Shown: piece after piece, positions 57,586 to 64,000 of the stretch
How positions within the stretch are numbered: position 1 is the stretch's first letter
Layout: every line of letters starts with the position of its first letter
NCBI RefSeq assembly: GCF_001650345.1
Contig: NZ_LVHF01000015.1
Location: 75,524 to 139,523 of the forward strand
Length of the DNA: 64,000 nucleotides
Reading direction: 5' to 3'
From: Photobacterium jeanii
Lineage (GTDB): Bacteria; Pseudomonadota; Gammaproteobacteria; Enterobacterales; Vibrionaceae
Program-made: the position numbers and the translations under genes
Notes under the pieces: generated by a model
Told to the model about the DNA's origin: nothing
Database searches by the model: none
Seen by the model: the letters and a program-made list of their open reading frames with translations, nothing else

Positions 57586-58721
57586 GAGTGTTTTTCTTTC
57601 ATTAGTGTGGAGTACAAGGCCGTCATATCAGTCACCATTTTCTCGATTGTAAATTGTTCTGCGGTGTGACGAGCATTGTGCCCTAATTGTTGTAACTGAG
57701 CTTGGGTCTCACATTGTGTTAAACAGTTAGCGAGGGAGTTTGCCGAGAATGTTTCGCAAATATAACCATTTACAGTAGGCTCAACGAGGTCTTTAGCTCC
57801 AACTGAGTCAGACACGATAACTCCAATGCCTGCTGCCATCGCTTCCAACACGACGTTCCCAAATGGTTCGTAGTGTGCAGGGTGCAGTAATAGATCTGAT
57901 GCAGCCATCAGTTTGGCTATATCGCTACGTACCCCCATAAACATTACGCGCTCAGTGATATTAAGTTCAGAAGCCAGTTTTTGATATTTTGCTAGTTTTT
58001 TCTCTTTACCGACAACTAACAAGATTGTGTCTTCATTGGTTTGAGCAATAGCCTGAATCGCCTCGGTCACGCCTTTACGTTCAAAGCCGGAGCCAACGAA
58101 AATCAAGATACGCTTATCTTGAGGTAAGGCGAGTTCTTGACGAAGTTGGCGTTGATCATCTTGCCAAGTGGGCGTGAACTGCTCGCAATTAATGCCGTTA
58201 TAAATGGTAACGAGTTTATCTTCTGATATATCGAAGTGGTTAATAATATCTTGTCTGACCATTTCGGAGATACAGATGACTTTTTGCAGCTCATTCGATT
58301 CAAACATCTGTCGCTCAGCATCAAGAATATAACGATGGAAACTATCCATCTGTTGCCAGCACTTTTGTAGGGTGTTGGCTTGACGGTTTTTAATTTTTAA
58401 CCACTGAGCGTGAACGCCATCACCTGCGCGATAAAGGTGACAGCCAGGCACTCTTTCATGAGACTGCACGATATCGAAATCGTGCGTCGCTAAATATTGT
58501 TGAACATTATGTGTAAAGCTTTTGGCTTTAGTGGTACGTGTTAGCCCTGACTTTTTAACTTGATGGACATGATACTGAGAATTAGCGTCTTTAGGCCAAG
58601 CCTGAGTAATAACGGACACATCGAGCTCAGCATGCTGCAAACCTTCTAGTGAGCGAGCAATGATCTTTTCCGCGCCGCCATCTGGGCGATACTTCTGGCG
58701 CACAATGGCGAGTTTAGTCAT
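57582..58721 (-). CDS. Family 4 glycosyltransferase, WaaG-like
   Basis: 379 residues from ATG 58721. LAIVRQKYRPDGGAEKIIARSLEGL and FVGSGFERKGVTEAIQAI, HPAHYEPFGNVVLEAMAAG resemble WaaG, the core glucosyltransferase I. It may add the first hexose onto inner-core heptose; a role shared with WaaE's target cannot be resolved from sequence. The longer frame upstream lies within waaQ and is rejected as start. It overlaps waaQ by 8 bases and the next gene by 4. Confidence 0.82.
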   Translation of the reverse strand: MTKLAIVRQKYRPDGGAEKIIARSLEGLQHAELDVSVITQAWPKDANSQYHVHQVKKSGLTRTTKAKSFTHNVQQYLATHDFDIVQSHERVPGCHLYRAGDGVHAQWLKIKNRQANTLQKCWQQMDSFHRYILDAERQMFESNELQKVICISEMVRQDIINHFDISEDKLVTIYNGINCEQFTPTWQDDQRQLRQELALPQDKRILIFVGSGFERKGVTEAIQAIAQTNEDTILLVVGKEKKLAKYQKLASELNITERVMFMGVRSDIAKLMAASDLLLHPAHYEPFGNVVLEAMAAGIGVIVSDSVGAKDLVEPTVNGYICETFSANSLANCLTQCETQAQLQQLGHNARHTAEQFTIEKMVTDMTALYSTLMKEKHS

Positions 58722-59823
58722 GAGATAACTGCTCCAAAATTGCCGCATACACGGTTTCGACACTGATTGCGGTTAAACATTCACTGATTTTGCCACCGCC
58801 ACAGCCATCGTAGCCGCATGGACGGCAAGTATGGTTCGAGGTTAGTACGCGAGCTTTATCACTCCATGGTGCCCATTCGATATTGCCACTTGGGCCAAAC
58901 AGGGCGACGCAAGGCGTGTCGACCGCGGCCGCAATGTGCATAGGGACCGAATCAACACCAACCATGAGCTTGGCTTGCGCTATGGTTGCAGCGAGCGAGC
59001 GCAGTGAGAGTTGACCAGCAAGGTTGTGCAAGTTCGGGTGATCGATGCCGTCTAAAATCCCTTCAACCAAGCCCATTTCGACTTTATCAGGTGCTGCGGT
59101 GATCACCACCTGATGACCATCAGCTAATAACTGTTGGATCAAGCTGCGGTAATGTTCGATGCGCCATGTTTTAAATAGCCAGCGTGAAGTGGGATGCAAC
59201 ACAATAAAGTTTTTGTCGTCAACGTTCGTGCGTAGTTGGCGAGCCGTTTGGTGCTCTTGCTCACTAAGCTCAAGGATCAAAGGTTTATCTTGTGGCCTAA
59301 TGATAAGACCTGCTTTGCGAAGCGCATCCAAATGGACTTCGACGGTATGACGGGTATTGCCTACGCGCGGTAAGTGGTAACGCAATGGAAACGCTTTTTT
59401 CCACGATTTGTCTTGGCGATTTTTGTAATTACCTGCGATACCGTAGCGCGCTTTTGTCGCCCATTTTATCCAAGCACCACGACGGCTTTCGGTTAAGTTG
59501 ATCACCAAATCATACTCTTGTCCGCGCAGGGTTTTCAGTAGTTCGATTTCTTTGCTGATGTGCTTAATCGCACCAAGCTTTTTCCACTTTTTATCGATCA
59601 CGTGCAGCGTATCGATAGCTGGATGTGCTTGTAGCATAGGAGCGGTATCAGCATATACCAGCGCATCTACCGCTAAATGCGGGTGATGATTTTTTAACGT
59701 TTGGAATACCGGCGACGACAATAAGACATCGCCATGGTGACGAAGCTTGATCACCAAAACGCGTTTGACTTGTGCCCAATCAATCGGATGAGGCAGGTAG
59801 TCTTGCAAGCATGATGTTTCCAT
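58714..59823 (-). CDS. waaQ: LPS core heptosyltransferase III WaaQ
   Basis: 369-residue GT9 protein. VKRVLVIKLRHHGDVLLSSPVFQTLK and WIKWATKARYGIAG, HPTSRWLFKTW and VGVDSVPMHIAAAVDTPCVALFGPSG match WaaQ, which branches a third heptose on the inner core. A Cys cluster CRPCGYDGCGGGKISEC near the C-terminus is common in this subgroup. The stop of waaC overlaps its start by one base. Confidence 0.88.
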   Translation of the reverse strand: METSCLQDYLPHPIDWAQVKRVLVIKLRHHGDVLLSSPVFQTLKNHHPHLAVDALVYADTAPMLQAHPAIDTLHVIDKKWKKLGAIKHISKEIELLKTLRGQEYDLVINLTESRRGAWIKWATKARYGIAGNYKNRQDKSWKKAFPLRYHLPRVGNTRHTVEVHLDALRKAGLIIRPQDKPLILELSEQEHQTARQLRTNVDDKNFIVLHPTSRWLFKTWRIEHYRSLIQQLLADGHQVVITAAPDKVEMGLVEGILDGIDHPNLHNLAGQLSLRSLAATIAQAKLMVGVDSVPMHIAAAVDTPCVALFGPSGNIEWAPWSDKARVLTSNHTCRPCGYDGCGGGKISECLTAISVETVYAAILEQLSHD

Positions 59824-60824
59824 TAGCTGTCACCTTGTTGTAATAATTGCGATAGCTGAGCAAAGACGTGTTCAGCTGTTAAGGCTGCCATGTCTTGTTG
59901 GTTGAGTGACGAAGCGGTGAGATACACCTGCCCTTGACCATAGCCGCCAATCAGCCCTGGGTCGGTTGGACCGTACAAGGTGATATTGGGTTTATCTAAC
60001 GCGGCCGCAAGGTGGCTTAAACCCGTATCGACAGAAACCACAGCGTTGGCATTTGCCAATACTTCAGCAACTTGATACAAGCTGAGCTTAGGCAGCACTT
60101 CGACGTGGTCAAAACCTTCGGCTAAACGCAGGGCGCGTTGCTGTTCATGCGGCGCTCCCCACGGTAGTTTTACTTGGTAGCCGAGTGTAGATACTTGGGC
60201 GATCAAGTCACGCCAGTGTTGTTCAGGCCAATGCTTGTTATCACGCGTTGTGGCGTGCAAGAACACCAAATAAGGTTGTTTGGTTGGTGTTGCTTGTGCC
60301 AAGAAGTGCTGAGCAATCGCGTAATCCCCGGTTTGTACCTGACCGTCAGTGTGCGTTGGTAGGGTGTAACCTAATGCGCTGGCAAACAGTTGGCGGATGC
60401 GTTCGACCGCGTGTAATTCTTTACTTACCGGATGGCGCTTGTCGTAGCAGTAGCTGGCTAGTGGCTCTTTGATCGAGTGCTTGTCGTAACCGTGTTTTTC
60501 ACCGTGCGCTTTGCAGGTCAGGAAGGCGCTTTTGATCAGGCCTTGGGCATCAATCACTGCATCGTATTGTTGGGCTTGGATTTGCTGTTTGCAGCGTTGC
60601 CATTCACCCGATTTGATGGTGTTGATGATATTTTTACGCCAGCGACGGATTGCCACTGGGATCACCTGCTCGACAGCATTATGCCAAGCTGGGATCTGAG
60701 CAAAACCTTCTTCGACTACCCAATCAAACTGGATACTAGGAATGGCACGCACTGCATCTGTGATCGCTGGTAAGGTGTGGATCACATCTCCCATCGAGGT
60801 AGTTTTGACAATCAAGACGCGCAT
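59823..60824 (-). CDS. waaC: LPS heptosyltransferase I WaaC
   Basis: Adds the first L-glycero-D-manno-heptose to Kdo. 333 residues, GT9. MRVLIVKTTSMGDVIHTLPA, DWVVEEGFAQIPAWH, FLHATTRDNKHWPEQHW and SVDTGLSHLAAALDKPNITLYGPT are WaaC hallmarks. It overlaps waaF by 13 bases upstream and waaQ by one base downstream. Confidence 0.95.
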   Translation of the reverse strand: MRVLIVKTTSMGDVIHTLPAITDAVRAIPSIQFDWVVEEGFAQIPAWHNAVEQVIPVAIRRWRKNIINTIKSGEWQRCKQQIQAQQYDAVIDAQGLIKSAFLTCKAHGEKHGYDKHSIKEPLASYCYDKRHPVSKELHAVERIRQLFASALGYTLPTHTDGQVQTGDYAIAQHFLAQATPTKQPYLVFLHATTRDNKHWPEQHWRDLIAQVSTLGYQVKLPWGAPHEQQRALRLAEGFDHVEVLPKLSLYQVAEVLANANAVVSVDTGLSHLAAALDKPNITLYGPTDPGLIGGYGQGQVYLTASSLNQQDMAALTAEHVFAQLSQLLQQGDS

Positions 60825-61864
60825 GATTGACCTGCCAATAGTTCATCCAACGCATCGAGCGCCATTTGTGGGGTAATGTCGATCAAGCTTTGATGATAGC
60901 CCTGTTCGCCATCGCCTTTACGCACCTTCAAGTAACCATCAATCAAGCGGAGCACTTTCGCTTGATGAGTTAAAGGCGGGGTAAAGTCTGGGCTTGATGG
61001 GCCGTATAGTGCGACTAGAGGTAAACCTACCGCTGCGGCTACATGCATTAAGCCTGAGTCATTGGTGATCGCTGCTTTACAGCTTGCCATCAAATCAACC
61101 GCTTGCTCTAACTGGGTTTTTCCAGCCAAATTAACGCAGTGCTCGCGGTGTTGCTCAGGAAGTGCTGCGATGATTTCGTCACCGACAGGTTGGTCTTTGC
61201 CTGAACCAAAAATCCAAACTTGCCAGCCTTTTTCAATCAGTTGGCTTACGGCTGCGGCATAGTGATAGTGCGGCCAGCGTTTGGCTGGACCAAATTCAGC
61301 CCCCGGACAGATAGCCAGTGTTGGTCGTTGCTGGTTTAGTCCTAGCGCTTGGCAAGCGGCTTGACTGCTTTCACTGTCGACTTGCAGTGCTGGGTAGAGC
61401 AGTGGTTGAGGTAATGCTTGTGCAGACGTCATCTCAGCTTTATCGAAAGCTAGGGCGACATAACGCTCAACCATCAGGGGAAACGCTGCTTTGTCTAGCT
61501 TGCGGTAGTCGTTGAGTAAGCCGTAACGCATTTCACCTAGCCAGCCTGTGCGCTTGGCAATATCGGCAAACCAAGGGACTAGCGCAGACTTGAGCGAACC
61601 TGGCAGTACGATGGCTTGGTCGTATCCAGTTTGTTTAAGCTCTTTACCTAATTGGCGGCGCAGACCTAATTGCAAAGCACCATGACCGATTGGCATTGCA
61701 ATCACATTACTCACTTCTGGCATACGGCTAAGAATAGGACGGCACCAATCAGGTGCCATCACATCAATACTTGCTGCCGGATTATTCGCTTTGAGTGTGC
61801 GATACAGGCTTTGCGACATCACCATATCGCCCACCCAAGAAGGGCCAATAATTAGAATTTTCAT
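60812..61864 (-). CDS. waaF: LPS heptosyltransferase II WaaF
   Basis: Adds the second heptose to HepI-Kdo2-lipid A. 350 residues, GT9. IGPSWVGDMVMSQSLYRTLK, ICPGAEFGPAKRWPHYHYA and TNDSGLMHVAAAVGLPLVALYGPSSP are diagnostic. It starts 21 bases after lpxM and overlaps waaC. Confidence 0.95.
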   Translation of the reverse strand: MKILIIGPSWVGDMVMSQSLYRTLKANNPAASIDVMAPDWCRPILSRMPEVSNVIAMPIGHGALQLGLRRQLGKELKQTGYDQAIVLPGSLKSALVPWFADIAKRTGWLGEMRYGLLNDYRKLDKAAFPLMVERYVALAFDKAEMTSAQALPQPLLYPALQVDSESSQAACQALGLNQQRPTLAICPGAEFGPAKRWPHYHYAAAVSQLIEKGWQVWIFGSGKDQPVGDEIIAALPEQHREHCVNLAGKTQLEQAVDLMASCKAAITNDSGLMHVAAAVGLPLVALYGPSSPDFTPPLTHQAKVLRLIDGYLKVRKGDGEQGYHQSLIDITPQMALDALDELLAGQSCAS

Positions 61865-61885
61865 TATGCTAACCCATTCTTATTG

Positions 61886-62851
61886 CTAGAATTTGTATTC
61901 ATCAGAACAGTAAGGCTCAACGATGCCTGGACGTTGTGTTTTCAGTAGCTTCAAAATCCACATGTACTGCTCAGGTTGTTGACTAACAAACAATTCGATT
62001 TGCTCGTTCATCATGCGAGCATCTTGCTCTTCGCTGCCGCTCGGGAAAGGATCCAGAGCGGGCAAAATATGCATGTCGAATTTGCCCGTTTCGTTGTTGT
62101 AAGTAGAAAACAGCGGCACAATTTTCGCGCGGCTTAACTTAGATAACTTACCTAAGCCAGAAATGGTGGCTTTGGTGGTAGCAAAGAAATCAACAAACAC
62201 ACTGTGGTTTGGTCCGAGATCTTCATCGGGTAAGTAGTAACCCAAGTAACCATCACGAATCGATTTGATAAACGGCTTGATGCCTACGCTACGTTCATAG
62301 ATTTTGCCGCCATACTGCAGACGCTGACGGTTCATTAGCCAGTCGGCAACAGGGTTCGATTGCTTCTTTGCCATCGATGAAATCGGCAAGCCACGGGATG
62401 CTAAGAGCACGGCAGGAATATCGACAGCCCAAGTGTGCGGCACCAATAGGATCACGCTTTCACCCGCATCGGTATGCTTGGTGAGGTTATCCATATTGTG
62501 GATCACTGAGTTGTTTTCCATCCACTGACGTGAGCGCGTGGTAAGGCCGGCCAGTCCCATCAAGTAGCTGCCTGCAGTGATAAAAGTATCTAGCAGGATT
62601 TGTTCACGCTCTTGGTGGCTTTTTTCAGGAAAACAGAGCAACAGGTTGATGCGGGCACGATGGGTCGCGCCCCCTTTGATCTTAAGTGCCAGCTTGGCAA
62701 ACGGGATCGCTATCGCACGGCGGACACCGTGCGGTAGAAGCGAAAGTAACGCGCCGACTATGACTGCCAACCATGTGCCCCAATACTTAGGGTGAAGAAA
62801 CGACCATTCGAATTGCGGTCGATGCGCTTTATTGTCGTTATGATCGATCAT
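61886..62851 (-). CDS. lpxM: Late lipid A acyltransferase (LpxM/LpxN type)
   Basis: Adds the last secondary acyl chain to Kdo2-lipid A from acyl-ACP. 321 residues from ATG 62851: N-terminal membrane helix (about 25-42), catalytic H-x4-D motif in PHTWAVD (H139, D144), SMAKKQSNPVADWLMNRQR, LPDEDLGPNHSVFVDFF. Some Vibrio homologues (LpxN) use hydroxyacyl donors; sequence alone does not decide. GTG 62860 is an alternative start 4 bases after the hldD stop. Its place inside the core heptose operon couples lipid A finishing to core assembly. Confidence 0.9.
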   Translation of the reverse strand: MIDHNDNKAHRPQFEWSFLHPKYWGTWLAVIVGALLSLLPHGVRRAIAIPFAKLALKIKGGATHRARINLLLCFPEKSHQEREQILLDTFITAGSYLMGLAGLTTRSRQWMENNSVIHNMDNLTKHTDAGESVILLVPHTWAVDIPAVLLASRGLPISSMAKKQSNPVADWLMNRQRLQYGGKIYERSVGIKPFIKSIRDGYLGYYLPDEDLGPNHSVFVDFFATTKATISGLGKLSKLSRAKIVPLFSTYNNETGKFDMHILPALDPFPSGSEEQDARMMNEQIELFVSQQPEQYMWILKLLKTQRPGIVEPYCSDEYKF

Positions 62852-62864
62852 AGTCTGCACACAA

Positions 62865-63809
62865 TTACTTATTAATGATCGCCATGTACTCAGCTACGCC
62901 TTCGGCAACTGATTTGAACGGTTCGTTGTAACCCGCGGCACGTACCTTGGTTAGGTCTGCTTGGGTGTAAGTTTGGTAGCGGCCTTTTAGGTGCTCTGGG
63001 AAAGGTACGGTTTCAACGCCGCCTTTACCGTGGTGTTTGATCACCGCATCGGCTACCGCTTGGAAAGATTCAGCATTACCGGTACCACAGTTGAAAATGC
63101 CAGAAACGCCATTTTCTAAGAACCATAGGTTCATTTTGGCAACGTCACCCACGTACACGAAATCACGTTTGAAGGTTTCAGAGCCAGCAAATAGCTTCGC
63201 GTTTTCACCTTTGTTGATTTGGCTATTTAGGTGGAAAGCAACGGATGCCATGCTACCTTTGTGTTGCTCACGTGGGCCGTAGACGTTGAAGTAACGGAAG
63301 CCTGTGATTTGCGATAGTTTCTCGCCGTGCTCTTCAGCATCTTGCCATACGCGACGTACGTAGTTGTCGAACTGTTGCTTCGAGTAACCGTAAACGTTCA
63401 GGGCACCTTCGTAAGCTTTTTCTTCGATGAAATCGCGGTCACGACCACCGTAAGTGGCTGCTGAAGACGCGTATAGGAATGGAATTTGACGCTCTAAACA
63501 GTAGTGAAGTAGCTCTTTTGAGTACTCGTAGTTGTTTAGCATCATGTATTTGCCGTCCCACTCGGTCGTCGCTGAACACGCACCTTCGTGGAAAATTGCG
63601 TCGATAGGACCAAACTCATCGCCCGCCATGATTTGGGTGATGAAGTCTTCTTTATCCATGTAATCAGCGATATCAAGATCAACCAAGTTGGCGAATTTAG
63701 TGCCATCTTTTAGGTTATCAACAACTAAAATGTCGTTACGACCTTGTTCATTCAGTAGTTTTACAATGTTGCTGCCGATCATGCCGGCGCCGCCAGTTAC
63801 AATAATCAT
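62865..63809 (-). CDS. hldD: ADP-L-glycero-D-manno-heptose 6-epimerase HldD (RfaD)
   Basis: Makes ADP-L-glycero-D-manno-heptose for WaaC, WaaF and WaaQ. 314 residues, extended [14 protein letters not shown] (6-16), [15 protein letters not shown], catalytic Y140-x3-K144 ([11 protein letters not shown]) and [16 protein letters not shown]. It is the first gene of the eight-gene core operon (63809 to 55368). Divergent from a TetR-family gene. Confidence 0.97.
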   Translation of the reverse strand: MIIVTGGAGMIGSNIVKLLNEQGRNDILVVDNLKDGTKFANLVDLDIADYMDKEDFITQIMAGDEFGPIDAIFHEGACSATTEWDGKYMMLNNYEYSKELLHYCLERQIPFLYASSAATYGGRDRDFIEEKAYEGALNVYGYSKQQFDNYVRRVWQDAEEHGEKLSQITGFRYFNVYGPREQHKGSMASVAFHLNSQINKGENAKLFAGSETFKRDFVYVGDVAKMNLWFLENGVSGIFNCGTGNAESFQAVADAVIKHHGKGGVETVPFPEHLKGRYQTYTQADLTKVRAAGYNEPFKSVAEGVAEYMAIINK

Positions 63810-63927
63810 GGTAAATCCTAATGCTAAAACGTTGATTCTACGGCCGCAATTGAGCCACCGTACAAGAATTCTTCTTATCTTATGATAACATCAACTGAGA
63901 GCCAGAGTGCGAAGGAAGCAAATCATA

Positions 63928-64000
63928 ATGAAGACCCGAGATCGAATCATCATGGCTGCGCTTGAGTTATTCAATGAGCGCGGCGAACCCAATGTCACGA
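63928..64000 (+). CDS. TetR-family regulator (3' end outside window)
   Basis: Only 24 codons are visible: MKTRDRIIMAALELFNERGE, then PNVT. This is the typical first helix of TetR-family DNA-binding domains (RIIxAALELFNExGxxxVT). AAGGA precedes the ATG by about 11 bases. Divergent from hldD; its target cannot be told. Confidence 0.7.
   Translation, partial: MKTRDRIIMAALELFNERGEPNVT

Overview
The window reads as an ordinary-composition, origin-proximal chromosomal segment of a gammaproteobacterium of the family Vibrionaceae (Vibrio, Photobacterium, Grimontia or Salinivibrio type; the genus cannot be fixed from the sequence alone). The grounds are the protein families and their order: ubiC-ubiA-plsB-lexA, nfuA-comF-bioH-tex-greB-ompR-envZ, gmk-rpoZ-spoT-trmH-recG, rph-pyrE-slmA-dut-coaBC-radC-rpmB-rpmG-mutM, and a core-lipopolysaccharide locus ending at hldD. 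I see no rRNA or tRNA gene, insertion sequence, prophage or CRISPR array. Almost all of the window is coding, and most convergent gene ends share a bidirectional intrinsic terminator.

Layout. 1-2.5 kb: glycerol-3-phosphate repressor glpR (5' end cut off) and glpD with a GlpR-type operator. 2.6-9.3 kb: a periplasmic FliL-like protein, ubiC-ubiA, plsB, lexA with two SOS boxes, and an LCM-type methyltransferase. 9.5-17.6 kb: a complete caa3-type cytochrome c oxidase cluster (coxB with a fused cytochrome c domain, coxA, ctaG, coxC, an antisense DUF2909 gene, SURF1, a Sco-like CxxxC protein, ctaA, ctaB). It lies between the lexA-methyltransferase pair and the dinF-type MATE gene. 17.7-28.2 kb: dinF, a secreted 3D-domain protein, nfuA, comF, bioH, two unrecognised small genes, tex, greB and ompR-envZ. 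28.3-36.1 kb: xanthine permease with a PurR-like box, then recG, trmH, spoT, rpoZ and gmk.

36.3-40.9 kb is a small sugar-metabolism island set apart from the main LPS locus: a GT4 glycosyltransferase translationally coupled to an unusual 715-residue fusion of a Gfo/Idh/MocA oxidoreductase and an SDR epimerase, and a divergent second GT4 gene. 41-49.2 kb is housekeeping (yicC, rph-pyrE with an attenuator-like terminator, slmA, dut, coaBC, radC, rpmB-rpmG, a hypothetical gene, mutM).

49.3-63.8 kb is the LPS core locus: a UDP-uronate epimerase; waaA-waaE-coaD; a plus-strand pair (GT9 transferase and O-antigen ligase); and an eight-gene minus-strand operon hldD-lpxM-waaF-waaC-waaQ-GT4-GT4-GT9 with overlapping or nearly abutting genes. 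Together these make and supply heptose, transfer Kdo and heptose, extend the core, finish lipid A acylation and attach O-antigen. The window ends inside a TetR-family regulator gene.

No wholly new system stands out. The least explained items are the Idh-SDR fusion island, the two small genes downstream of bioH, a set of inverted repeats between plsB and lexA, a possible start-codon-masking hairpin at dinF, and a phased direct repeat upstream of ompR.
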